Of a stretch of DNA of 64,000 nucleotides, positions 18,496 to 27,202 are shown piece by piece. The stretch lies in assembly GCF_900637635.1 (NCBI RefSeq), contig NZ_LR134383.1:1384501-1448500 (forward strand). Direction: 5' to 3'. This DNA is from Legionella jordanis (lineage in GTDB: Bacteria > Pseudomonadota > Gammaproteobacteria > Legionellales > Legionellaceae). How positions within the stretch are numbered: position 1 is the stretch's first letter; each line of letters starts with the position of its first letter. Position numbers and translations under genes: made by a program. The notes beneath the pieces are model-generated. The model made no database searches. It was not told the DNA's origin and saw nothing but the letters and a program-made list of their open reading frames with translations.

Positions 18496-19640
18496 TTTTC
18501 TAATAAGGCTTGTTTTACCAGATCGCTTAAACTGCAATCCGCTTGTTCAGAAGACAAAGAAAACTTCAGTCGCTGCAAGCGCTCAAGCATCCTGTGGGTG
18601 GTTTCCTCATTCGTTAATAATTCATTAAGAGTCTGGCTTAGCTCTTTCGAGTTGCAATCGTACTGCAACAGTTCAGGTACAATCATCTGCCTGGTTAGCA
18701 AATTACATAAGCCAAGGTATTTCACACGGATAAGTTTCATAGCCAAGTAGTAGCTAAACCAGGAGCCTTTATAAATGATGCACATGGGTTTTTCTTGCAA
18801 GGCACACTCCAGTGAGGCTGTTCCAGAAGCCACCACTGCACAGTCACAACATGCGACTACTTCTTTGGCTTGACCTACGATGAAAGAAACATTTAATTGC
18901 TTATCTTTGAAATAGGATTTGACGAATTCAGGCTGTAAACTATTTGCTATAGGAATGGCAAAATGTAAGCCTTGATGTTGTTGATTTAAGATTTCTATGG
19001 TTTCTATTAAAACCGGCATATGTTTTTCAATTTCATGAATTCGACTGCCGGGTAATAGGGCTACAAGCCGTTTATCCTTAGGCAAATTTAATGCCGCCCG
19101 TGCCAGCTCAATGTTGCTGCAGTCCTGGATTTTATCCAACAAAGGATGGCCTACAAATGTTACAGCCACGCCTGCATTTTGATAAATTTCTTTCTCAAAG
19201 GGTAGAATGACTGCCATTCTATCAATGTTGGCTTGAATGGTTTTGATGCGATTGGCTTTCCAGGCCCAGATCTGTGGGCTGATGTAATATAAAATTTTAA
19301 TCCCAAGTTCCTGTTTGGCGAATTTTGCCAATCGAAGATTGAACCCGGGATAATCCACCAAAATTAAAAGATCAGGTTTTGTTTCGCGCAAATGCATTTG
19401 AATGGCGCGAAAGGCTTGTTTGATGACTCTCAAATGACGAAATACTTCGATCAGGCCCGTAACGCCAAAGCGAGCCAAGTCGCTCAGAAGCTTAACCCCG
19501 GCTTCTTCCATGTGCCGACCACCAATGCCGGTGATTTCCAGATTTTTATCCCAGGCTAGTAGCTCGCGAACCAAATTGGAGGCATGCAAATCCCCTGATG
19601 CTTCTCCTGCGACAATGACAATCCTTTTCTTAGAATGCAT
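18477..19640 (-). CDS. lpxB: Lipid-A-disaccharide synthase
   Basis: A 387-residue GT-B glycosyltransferase. The N-terminal GEASGDLHASNLVREL motif is diagnostic. PQIWAWKANRI and LLPGSRIHEIEKHMPVL are further family blocks. It condenses UDP-diacyl-glucosamine (or its 3-amino analogue) with lipid X at the inner membrane. ATG 19640 lies inside the 3' end of the gnnA-like gene (11-base overlap), so the two are translationally coupled. A TTG four codons earlier is an alternative start. Legionella can carry more than one lpxB. Confidence 0.95.
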   Translation of the reverse strand: MHSKKRIVIVAGEASGDLHASNLVRELLAWDKNLEITGIGGRHMEEAGVKLLSDLARFGVTGLIEVFRHLRVIKQAFRAIQMHLRETKPDLLILVDYPGFNLRLAKFAKQELGIKILYYISPQIWAWKANRIKTIQANIDRMAVILPFEKEIYQNAGVAVTFVGHPLLDKIQDCSNIELARAALNLPKDKRLVALLPGSRIHEIEKHMPVLIETIEILNQQHQGLHFAIPIANSLQPEFVKSYFKDKQLNVSFIVGQAKEVVACCDCAVVASGTASLECALQEKPMCIIYKGSWFSYYLAMKLIRVKYLGLCNLLTRQMIVPELLQYDCNSKELSQTLNELLTNEETTHRMLERLQRLKFSLSSEQADCSLSDLVKQALLENAVARS

Positions 19641-20589
19641 TTCTTTGTTCAAGGTTATTATGAATTAGAGAAGTAATTTTAGCCGCTACTTCCAAAGCAT
19701 CACGACCGTCTTCTCCCGTCACCAGAGGTGTGCTGTTGTTTTCGATGCAATTTAAAAAGGCTTTGATTTCCTCAAGCAATGCGTCGCCTTTTTCAAAGAC
19801 GGACTCATGGCGAATAATTTCAGGAATCCCTGGAAACATTTCACCTGGGCCTCTTTCAAAAACTGCAAATTGCTTGTTCTGATAATCAATGGAAATGTAA
19901 GAGTTCGATTGAAAAATTCGGGTCTTTCTTTCGCTTTTGAAGCTCACTCGGCTGGCTGTGACATTCGCGACGCAATGGTTCTCAAATGTCAGTCTCGCAT
20001 TGGCTATGTCAATGGATTTTGACAATACAGGAGCCCCTTGTGCATCAATACTCACGATTGGGCTTTTCACCATAGCCTGGATGAGATCTATGTCGTGGAT
20101 CATCAGATCAAGAATAACATTCACGTCAGTACCTCTGGGATTAAATGGTGCCAAACGGTTGGATTCAATGAATAGAGGTCTTTCAAGGTAAGAATCTAAA
20201 GCTAGGCGAGCAGCGTTAAACCGCTCTAAGTGGCCAACTTGCAGCTTCACCTGATTTTTATTTGCCAGTTCAATCAATTCATTAGCTTGGGCCACTGTTT
20301 CGGTAATTGGTTTTTCAATCAGCACGTGAATGCCTTGAGCTAAACAATCTTTGGCAATTTCATAGTGTTTATTGGTGGTGGCTGCAATGCTTACTGCATC
20401 AACTTGGCCAAAAAGCTCCCGATAATCCATGTAAGCAGGCACATTTAATTCTTGGGATAGAACTTCACAGGCTTGGCGGTTAATATCGCAAATGGCAACA
20501 AGGTTAGCATTGGACAACATATTATATTTTTGCGCATGGAAACGACCCAGATAGCCACCTCCAATTACAGCACATCTTAAACTACTCAT
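19630..20589 (-). CDS. gnnA: Gfo/Idh/MocA oxidoreductase, probable GnnA (UDP-GlcNAc 3-dehydrogenase)
   Basis: A 319-residue NAD-dependent oxidoreductase. The Rossmann motif CAVIGGGYLGRFHAQKY is at the N terminus and the catalytic-lysine loop is LIEKPITETVAQANE. The ATG at 20589 gives the usual family start; a TTG 11 codons earlier is possible. It overlaps lpxB by 11 bases. In Acidithiobacillus, gnnA and gnnB sit with lpxA and lpxB and make the UDP-GlcNAc3N used for 2,3-diaminoglucose lipid A, the sugar known in Legionella. The assignment rests on family plus this coupling; the GnnB aminotransferase is not in the window. Confidence 0.75.
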   Translation of the reverse strand: MSSLRCAVIGGGYLGRFHAQKYNMLSNANLVAICDINRQACEVLSQELNVPAYMDYRELFGQVDAVSIAATTNKHYEIAKDCLAQGIHVLIEKPITETVAQANELIELANKNQVKLQVGHLERFNAARLALDSYLERPLFIESNRLAPFNPRGTDVNVILDLMIHDIDLIQAMVKSPIVSIDAQGAPVLSKSIDIANARLTFENHCVANVTASRVSFKSERKTRIFQSNSYISIDYQNKQFAVFERGPGEMFPGIPEIIRHESVFEKGDALLEEIKAFLNCIENNSTPLVTGEDGRDALEVAAKITSLIHNNLEQRNAF

Positions 20590-20811
20590 AACCACTAAAA
20601 TTTTGACAAGAATTTGCCACAAATGATCGCATTTTCGCAGGTATAAATCAAACCCAAGTCGCTGTCCTATTCATTAACTGTGAAATCAAAGAGAAAAAAG
20701 CAGTGATTGAATAAGTATCCTATCCTTTAGAACAAGCTTAAGCATTTTAGGATGCCAATTTTATGGAAAAGAGGTATGATCGGCTCTTTTAAGAAAAGAA
20801 GGAGCTTGGCT

Positions 20812-21384
20812 GTGCAAATCCTAGTAGCCGGCGTCGATGAAGTGGGTCGAGGTCCTCTTGCTGGCCCCGTTGTTACCGCAGCAGTCATATTAAAAAAGCC
20901 CATTGACGGAGTGAAAGACTCTAAGAAACTTTCCCCAATTAAACGCAAAGAATTGGCTATCAGAATTAAAGAAGAAGCTTATTGCTTTGCCTATGGACGA
21001 GCTGAAGTCGAAGAAATAAATCAGTTAAATATTCACCATGCTACTTTGCTGGCCATGAAGCGTGCTGTTGAAGCTTTAGTGATTCAACCGCATGAAGTAA
21101 TTGTGGATGGGCTTTTTGTACCTCAAATTGCTTTGCCTTGTAAGGCCATTGTGGATGGAGATGGGTCCGAATGTTCGATTGGTGCTGCATCCATTCTAGC
21201 AAAAGTGCTACGCGATCAGGAAATGGAAGAAATGGACCAAATTTACCCTGGTTATGGTTTTTCAGCCCACAAAGGCTATGCAACTGAAATTCATAGAAAA
21301 GCTTTGTTGCAGTTAGGTCCTTGTCCCATTCATCGAAAAAACTTTTTGCCGGTGAGTGAGGCACTTGCAGCAAGCACAATCTAA
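20812..21384 (+). CDS. rnhB: Ribonuclease HII
   Basis: A 190-residue RNase HII. The [15 protein letters not shown] motif carries the first catalytic Asp and Glu, with DSKKLSP, VDGLFVP and [12 protein letters not shown] blocks following. It nicks 5' of ribonucleotides misincorporated in DNA and removes RNA from hybrids. The open frame reaches 20752, but GTG 20812 is preceded by an ideal AAGGAG at 7 bases and gives the normal length, so it is preferred. It is divergent from the gnnA-lpxB pair. Confidence 0.94.
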   Translation: MQILVAGVDEVGRGPLAGPVVTAAVILKKPIDGVKDSKKLSPIKRKELAIRIKEEAYCFAYGRAEVEEINQLNIHHATLLAMKRAVEALVIQPHEVIVDGLFVPQIALPCKAIVDGDGSECSIGAASILAKVLRDQEMEEMDQIYPGYGFSAHKGYATEIHRKALLQLGPCPIHRKNFLPVSEALAASTI

Positions 21385-21438
21385 ACGGCAGTTTGCCCTT
21401 AATGAACTAATTCAGATACATGCTTTAGTAGATTGACT

Positions 21439-22557
21439 CTAGAGCATACTGTTGAACAAAATCCGGTGCGAGCTGATGGACATTAAAATCCCAAAGCTCG
21501 TCAAAAAGGTAACCATTGCAGTACCACCATAACTGACCAAGGGTAAAGGAATCCCCACAACAGGTAAAATTCCCATGACCATACCAATGTTTACAAAAGC
21601 CGAGAGAAAAAACGTCATGGCCAAACTCGCAGCTAACAGTCGAGTAAAGCTTGTTTGAGCATTTCTTGCAATGTGAAGACCACGCAGTGAAATGAGGATG
21701 ATGACTATCAAAAGTATCGTACTGCCAACAAAACCAAATTCTTCACCACTTACTGCAAATATAAAATCCGTTGCATGTTCGGGTAGAAAGTTAAGATGCG
21801 ATTGACTGCCTGCAAGCCAGCCTTTGCCAAAAGCGCCACCAGAACCAATGGCAATTTTTGATTGAATGATGTGATAACCAGAACCTAGTGGATCTTGTTC
21901 CGGATTTAACAGGGTGAATATTCTTTGTTTTTGATAATCATGCATGAAATGCCAGAGCAACGGGGCTGCAGCGCCTATCATGACAGCCAGTATGGCAAGG
22001 ATGCGCATGCTGATTCCAGCCAAAAACACCACGCTCAATCCTGCGGAAACAACCATGATAGCAGTTCCTAAATCAGGTTGTTTGGCGATGAGCAGGGCTG
22101 GAAAAAATATAATTAGCCCCGCTACGATTAACGACTTCAGATTAACGGGTAGCGATTGTCTATCAAAATACCAAGCCGTCATCATTGGTATTGCCAGTTT
22201 CATAATCTCCGAGGGTTGAAAACGGAATAAACCCAAATCAAGCCAGCGCTGTGCACCTTTACCAATTTTACCAATCAACATGACAGCGATTAGTAAACTT
22301 AAACCAAATCCATAAATCCAAGGCGTCCACACTTTATATTTGTGAGGAGGTATCATTGCAAAAATCATCATAATGACGAGCGCAAAAGTCAGGCGCATGG
22401 ATTGGCGAAGCAGCATGCTCATATTTTGATTCGATGCACTGTATAAAATCAGCATGCCAAAGACTATGAGCCCCAGTAATAGACCAAATAAAGGTAGATC
22501 AATGTGAATTGATTTTGTGGTAAATCGATAAACCGGACGAACGTGATGGCTTTTCAT
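21439..22557 (-). CDS. rodA: Rod-shape-determining SEDS protein RodA
   Basis: A 372-residue polytopic SEDS glycosyltransferase with about ten membrane helices. Visible blocks include FQPSEIMKLAIPM, AKQPDLGTAIMV, GSGGAFGKGWLAGSQSHLNFLPEHATDFIFAV and GIPLPLVSYGGTAM. It polymerises lipid II for lateral wall growth with PBP2. Its start overlaps the mrdA stop by 4 bases. Confidence 0.96.
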   Translation of the reverse strand: MKSHHVRPVYRFTTKSIHIDLPLFGLLLGLIVFGMLILYSASNQNMSMLLRQSMRLTFALVIMMIFAMIPPHKYKVWTPWIYGFGLSLLIAVMLIGKIGKGAQRWLDLGLFRFQPSEIMKLAIPMMTAWYFDRQSLPVNLKSLIVAGLIIFFPALLIAKQPDLGTAIMVVSAGLSVVFLAGISMRILAILAVMIGAAAPLLWHFMHDYQKQRIFTLLNPEQDPLGSGYHIIQSKIAIGSGGAFGKGWLAGSQSHLNFLPEHATDFIFAVSGEEFGFVGSTILLIVIILISLRGLHIARNAQTSFTRLLAASLAMTFFLSAFVNIGMVMGILPVVGIPLPLVSYGGTAMVTFLTSFGILMSISSHRILFNSML

Positions 22558-24407
22558 GATTTGGCTTCGCTTTTTTTCAATTCAAAATAAGCATCCAGAA
22601 CTTTACGGGCGACATTGGATGCAGCAAAATCATTTTCAACGACAACGGCAATTGCAATTTCAGGATTTTCGACGGGTGCAAAGGCAATGAATAAAGAATT
22701 ATCCCTTAAATATTCAGGTATATCTTCATATTTGGTTTTTTCATATTGATGTCCGCCAAACACTTGTGCCGTTCCGGTTTTGGCGGCCACCGAATAAGGT
22801 GGATTCCGTCCAAAACGATAGCCTGTCCCTTCTTCACTGGTAATGACTGAATGCATACCTTCAGCGACGATATCCCAATAGCTATCATCTTTAAGCCGCA
22901 TTGGGTATTCCTCCAAAACTGGATAAGGGTGAGTCTCACCCTTATCGCTTTGAACGGATTTTTGCAATAGGTGAGGGCGAAAACGTCTGCCTTTTTGGCT
23001 TAGGGAAGCCGTTGCGTTCGCCAATTGAATCGGAGAAGCCAACATAAAACCCTGGCCTATGGAGGTAATAACTGTATCGCCAGGATACCAGGATACGCCT
23101 TTGGTTTGCTGTTTCCAATGCTTATTTGGAACAAGTCCTGCGGCTTCTTCCGATAAATCCACGTGCGTTAACTGCCCAAAGCCAAATTGGACCAGCATGT
23201 CCTCAATGGCTGAAATGCCCATCTTGTGACCTAATTGATAAAAATAGGTATCGCAAGACACAGTAATTGCTCTTTTTAGATTGATAACGCCATGGCCTGT
23301 TTTTTTCCAATCGCGATAAGCGTGACTTACTCCAGGCAAACGGAACCAACCGGGATCATAGATGCTATAACGTGCATCAATCACTCCTTTCTCCAGGCCT
23401 GCCAAACCCATAAAAGGTTTTAGGGTAGAGGCTGGGGGATACAATCCCCTCACGGCACGATTATAAAGAGGTCTTTCACGAGCACTCGCAAGTTGTTGGT
23501 ATTCGGCAGCGGTTATGCCATTAACAAAGATATTTGGATTGAAACTTGGGGAGCTCACCATGGCCAATATGTCACCATTTGTTGTGTTCATGGCTACTAC
23601 GGCGCCTCTTTTGTTGAGCAGAGCCTCATAGGCTGCTTTTTGCAGACGAGAATCAATAGTGAGATAAAGTTTTTCACCTGATACCGGATTTTTTTTACTC
23701 AAAACTCGAACTGTTCTGCCACTTACATCGGTCTCTACCTGTTGGTAACCGACTTCCCCATGCAAAATGGTTTCATAATATTTTTCAATACCCGATTTTC
23801 CAATAAAATTGGTTGCTCTGTAATTTGTGGGATCAACCTCTCTCAGCTCTTGCACATTAATGCGACCCACATAACCGAGAATATGGGCCATTATTTCGCC
23901 TAAGGGGTAATATCGCATTAGCCTTGCCTTGATGCTAACTCCTGGGAACTGATATTGATTGCTGGCGAAAATGGCTACTTCTTCCTGATTAAGTTTTAAC
24001 TTAAGTGGAATAGGCACAAAAGAGCGGTTTTGCTTTCGAATTCGATTAAAGTTTTCAAGGTCCTCATTGGTAATGGAAGGTAATAATTTTTGCAGCCTTT
24101 CCAAGGTTTGCCCCATGTTTTTAATCCGTTCCGGAATGATTTCAAGAACATAAACAGGAATGTTTTCGGCCAGAACGACGCCATTTCTATCTAAAATTAT
24201 TCCCCTGGGTGGTGCGATGGGGATAATACTCATCTGATTTTTTAAAGATAAAGTATGGTATCTTTTAAATTGGGAAATTTGTAAATGAGCCAAACGAAAA
24301 ATTAAAATTAGCGATAAGCTAAAAACTAATAATACAAGAAAATTGAGACGAAAGCGTTGTATACGCGAATCCAAGCGGTCTGTCCTGATCGATTTGTTTA
24401 AACGCAT
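22554..24407 (-). CDS. mrdA: Penicillin-binding protein 2 (elongasome transpeptidase)
   Basis: A 617-residue class B PBP. It has one N-terminal membrane helix (LNFLVLLVFSLSLILIFRL), a dimerisation domain and the transpeptidase motifs. These are SxxK as YPPASTLK (Ser near 325), SCDT in the SxN position, and KTGTAQVFG near 540. It crosslinks peptidoglycan for rod elongation with RodA. It sits upstream of rodA in the order rsfS-rlmH-mrdA-rodA, common in gammaproteobacteria. Confidence 0.96.
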   Translation of the reverse strand: MRLNKSIRTDRLDSRIQRFRLNFLVLLVFSLSLILIFRLAHLQISQFKRYHTLSLKNQMSIIPIAPPRGIILDRNGVVLAENIPVYVLEIIPERIKNMGQTLERLQKLLPSITNEDLENFNRIRKQNRSFVPIPLKLKLNQEEVAIFASNQYQFPGVSIKARLMRYYPLGEIMAHILGYVGRINVQELREVDPTNYRATNFIGKSGIEKYYETILHGEVGYQQVETDVSGRTVRVLSKKNPVSGEKLYLTIDSRLQKAAYEALLNKRGAVVAMNTTNGDILAMVSSPSFNPNIFVNGITAAEYQQLASARERPLYNRAVRGLYPPASTLKPFMGLAGLEKGVIDARYSIYDPGWFRLPGVSHAYRDWKKTGHGVINLKRAITVSCDTYFYQLGHKMGISAIEDMLVQFGFGQLTHVDLSEEAAGLVPNKHWKQQTKGVSWYPGDTVITSIGQGFMLASPIQLANATASLSQKGRRFRPHLLQKSVQSDKGETHPYPVLEEYPMRLKDDSYWDIVAEGMHSVITSEEGTGYRFGRNPPYSVAAKTGTAQVFGGHQYEKTKYEDIPEYLRDNSLFIAFAPVENPEIAIAVVVENDFAASNVARKVLDAYFELKKSEAKS

Positions 24408-24454
24408 TTCAAATAGCTATCGCATAAAAAAACAACACATCTTATCTCAAATTA

Positions 24455-24925
24455 TCATTTATGGTAAGGGTGGTTATTAAGAATCGACCAAGCACGATAT
24501 AGTGCTTCCAGTAATACAATGCGCACCAAAGGATGTGGAAGTGTTAATTTGGAAAGTGACCATTGTTCATGGCTTCTTTGCAAAACTTCAGCGGAAAGAC
24601 CTTCAGGCCCCCCAATTATAAGGCATAGGTGGCTTGTTATTTGTTGAAGATGCTCTATTTTCCGTGCCAGTCCCTCGCTGCTGAAGCTTTCCCCGGTCAT
24701 ATCAAGAGCTATTACCCTGGCTCCAGAGGGAATGGCTGCAAGGATCATCCCCGTTTCCTTTTCAAGAATACGTGCCATATCGCTGGATTTACCCCTCTTG
24801 GCTAAAGGGATTTCCATCAACTGAAACTGAGCATACTCTTGAATACGTTTACTAAACTCTAATGCGGCTTCCGTGACCCATTTTGGCATTTTATTACCGC
24901 AGGCAATTAGAGTGATTTTGAGCAT
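24455..24925 (-). CDS. rlmH: 23S rRNA pseudouridine-1915 N3-methyltransferase RlmH
   Basis: A 156-residue SPOUT methyltransferase of exact family length. It has the SAM-binding knot [12 protein letters not shown] and the C-terminal [20 protein letters not shown] followed by HPYHK. It methylates pseudouridine 1915 in helix 69 of 23S rRNA. rsfS precedes it with an 8-base gap, the conserved pairing. Confidence 0.97.
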   Translation of the reverse strand: MLKITLIACGNKMPKWVTEAALEFSKRIQEYAQFQLMEIPLAKRGKSSDMARILEKETGMILAAIPSGARVIALDMTGESFSSEGLARKIEHLQQITSHLCLIIGGPEGLSAEVLQRSHEQWSLSKLTLPHPLVRIVLLEALYRAWSILNNHPYHK

Positions 24926-24933
24926 GTGCTGCC

Positions 24934-25269
24934 TTATTTATTGGGGATTGGTTGCCAAAGCCCTTCTAAGTTGTAGAAGTTTCTGATCTCTTCCTGCATC
25001 ACGTGGAGAACGAAATCACCAAAATCAATTAAGACCCATTCACCAGTCTCAAGTCCTGTTTGGCTAAGGGGAACTAATCCTGTCTTTTTTAACTGTTCGA
25101 CACTGAGCTCAGCAATTGCTTTGACGTGTCTTGATGAACGGCCGCTGCAAATGACCATATAGTCAGTAACAGAAGTTTGTTTCCTAACATCTATAACAAC
25201 AATATTTGATGCTTGATTATCATCGAGAGATTGCAATAATTGCTTTAAAAGTTCAGGTTGCTCAGACAT
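24934..25269 (-). CDS. rsfS: Ribosomal silencing factor RsfS
   Basis: A 111-residue RsfS (DUF143). Diagnostic segments are [29 protein letters not shown] and [29 protein letters not shown]. It binds L14 and blocks subunit joining in starvation. It is the first gene of the rsfS-rlmH-mrdA-rodA run. Confidence 0.96.
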   Translation of the reverse strand: MSEQPELLKQLLQSLDDNQASNIVVIDVRKQTSVTDYMVICSGRSSRHVKAIAELSVEQLKKTGLVPLSQTGLETGEWVLIDFGDFVLHVMQEEIRNFYNLEGLWQPIPNK

Positions 25270-25433
25270 AGAGTAAAAATTTTCTTCTCAAAAAGGGGAT
25301 GGATGATAACAGTTATTATTAAAAGTCTCAAAGTCTAATTATTAAATGTTCTAGTCAAATCGGTTATTAAGGTGGTTCTTTCCTGTGAAATGCTGCTAGA
25401 CTGGGCGAATGGAATTTCTCCTGGGAAAGGACA

Positions 25434-26072
25434 ATGCAAATAAGGAATGCTGTTCTATATCTGGTACTTTTTCTTTTCACCAAAGCAAGCCTGGGTCTGG
25501 ATTTAACCAAGTTGATAAAAGTTAATAATGAAAACAACCCTAATTGCATCAGCTATTATCAATACAAAGGCAGTTTGTATTGCAGTACATCTTCTTCCCA
25601 ACCGCATAAACCCAATCCGAACATTCTTGATTATGAGCGACAACAGATTGTGTTTGACAACCGAGCCTGGGTGGCGGCCTGGGCAAAAAATACAGGACAG
25701 ATGATAACCGTTGAGTACGTCCCGGAGGGGCAAAATATTAATGATTGGCAAGAGCTTATAACGAGTCAGTTTGCAGAAGGTTTGCAAAAAAAGGTGAGTC
25801 CTTTGCAATTTTGCGAAACGATTGTTTTAGCATTGGAGCAATCCGGCTTTAAACCGAAAATAACTTTTTTTGAGAAGACAAATGATCGGATAATTTTTGA
25901 ATTTCAAATACATGCCCCAGAACATTTTCAGCAGGATGAGTTGCAAATGATAACCAGAGGGCAAAAAGGAATTTATATCTTGCATTATGTAATAAAACAA
26001 ACAGACATGGGAGAAGCCAATCGCAAATTATGGTTAAGCAATTTCAAGGCCACAACACCTAAAGAAATTTAA
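25434..26072 (+). CDS. Secreted hypothetical protein
   Basis: A 212-residue protein with a signal peptide (AVLYLVLFLFTKASLG, cut before LDLTK) and an AAAGGACA ribosome site. The mature part has two early cysteines (NCISYY and LYCSTS) that could form a disulfide. It continues with a mixed alpha/beta region (WQELITSQFAEGL, TFFEKTNDRIIFEFQIH) and a basic C-terminal WLSNFKAT. The central fold somewhat resembles small periplasmic stress proteins, but no family was recognised. It is divergent from rsfS and convergent with the OMP gene. Confidence 0.7.
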   Translation: MQIRNAVLYLVLFLFTKASLGLDLTKLIKVNNENNPNCISYYQYKGSLYCSTSSSQPHKPNPNILDYERQQIVFDNRAWVAAWAKNTGQMITVEYVPEGQNINDWQELITSQFAEGLQKKVSPLQFCETIVLALEQSGFKPKITFFEKTNDRIIFEFQIHAPEHFQQDELQMITRGQKGIYILHYVIKQTDMGEANRKLWLSNFKATTPKEI

Positions 26073-26095
26073 TCTCAGTTCTTACTGCAACCTCC

Positions 26096-26749
26096 TTAAA
26101 AAAAGTAGGCAAGCCTGGCTGTTACTGCATAAAGAAAAGGAAAGTAGGTATTTGAAGGATTCAATTGCGACTCACCATAACCAGCACTGTAAGTTCCAGC
26201 AAGTTCAGCCATAAAATGCTCTTTGAATCGATAATTTAAACCCGCAGCAAAGGTGGGGGATAAACGCCAGTCATCTACTAAAATATCCTCTCGATGAACA
26301 CCCGCTGCACCGGCACTGGAAAAAAGGCGAAGAGAGCTGTTGTTGATTGGCAACATGATTTTTGCCATAAGACTTAACGTTTCTGTCTTAGTTTTAAAAG
26401 AAACCAAATTATCGTTTTCAAAGCTGAATAAGCTCATGGGATCAAACGAAATCTCGGCATCAGGATAGCGCATGTAATTAAACTCTACTGCGAAAGCTGA
26501 CAGGAATTCATAACCTGCCATGACTCCCCATACGCCACCCCCCTCCGTTACATCAATGGGCGTGGACATGCTAAGGGCCAAGTTTTGGTTTTCTTCAGTG
26601 GGTACTAGACCTTGCCAGGTTGTAGAACCATAACCACCCATTACACCTATATAAAGGGGATGATGGAAAAGCGGTGGTCCAGCTTCCCCTGCATAACCAA
26701 ATGTAGAAGAGGTTGTTAATAATGTGGTAAACAAAATTTTTTTAATCAC
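26096..26749 (-). CDS. Outer-membrane beta-barrel protein
   Basis: A 217-residue protein with a signal peptide (ILFTTLLTTSSTFGYAGEAG). Alternating strands contain IGVMGGYGSTTW, AVEFNYMRY and FAAGLNYRFKEHFMAEL. The C terminus ARLAYFF ends in an aromatic residue, the barrel-insertion signal. It resembles small eight-stranded porin-like proteins. It is the last of four same-strand genes after the MMPL-NRPS pair, with a 56-base gap to the Cys-rich gene. The function is unknown. Confidence 0.8.
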   Translation of the reverse strand: MIKKILFTTLLTTSSTFGYAGEAGPPLFHHPLYIGVMGGYGSTTWQGLVPTEENQNLALSMSTPIDVTEGGGVWGVMAGYEFLSAFAVEFNYMRYPDAEISFDPMSLFSFENDNLVSFKTKTETLSLMAKIMLPINNSSLRLFSSAGAAGVHREDILVDDWRLSPTFAAGLNYRFKEHFMAELAGTYSAGYGESQLNPSNTYFPFLYAVTARLAYFF

Positions 26750-26805
26750 AATAACTCTCTTAGTCTTAATTTCTTTGAGAGAAATTAAGAAACAGCTGAA
26801 AATAA

Positions 26806-27150
26806 TTATTGGCAGGCCTTATAAGTTGAATTACAAATTCTTCCCCGAGAATCAACGCCACCGCGAAGATAGCAATTCCAATTGTCAATGCAGTCTTGGG
26901 TGCTGGTGTATTTTTGATACTCACATGCTTTTTGGAGTGAGCCAAATACACTGATCATTCGTGAATAAAGGGAGTTCATATCCTGACACATCCCGGATGG
27001 CAAGCCGGAAGATACACAATAGCAAGTTGCAGCCGTTTTAAATGATGGGCAAAAATTGACATCATCAGTAGGTTTGGCGTTAGGGCAGCTGGCAGCAGCA
27101 AAGTGTGTAAAAAAAAGGGCAAATATTGTGAGACAGATTTTTTTTCTCAT
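26806..27150 (-). CDS. Small secreted cysteine-rich protein
   Basis: A 114-residue protein with a signal peptide (ICLTIFALFFTHFAAA, cut before SCPNA). The roughly 94-residue mature chain has ten cysteines, an even number that could make five disulfides, including the CYC pair. Such density suggests an exported, disulfide-locked peptide. The ribosome site is AAGGATCAAGG. It starts 52 bases after the NRPS stop on the same strand. No family was recognised; a toxin, inhibitor or adhesive role would be speculation. Confidence 0.75.
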   Translation of the reverse strand: MRKKICLTIFALFFTHFAAASCPNAKPTDDVNFCPSFKTAATCYCVSSGLPSGMCQDMNSLYSRMISVFGSLQKACEYQKYTSTQDCIDNWNCYLRGGVDSRGRICNSTYKACQ

Positions 27151-27202
27151 CCTTGATCCTTGTTATTTAATGAATTCATTCAAAACTTTACCAGAATTAA
27201 TC

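Noticed and set aside
18394-18750. 118-codon plus-strand ORF
   Set aside because: Runs antisense through the lpxB 3' end, which has strong family evidence on the other strand.
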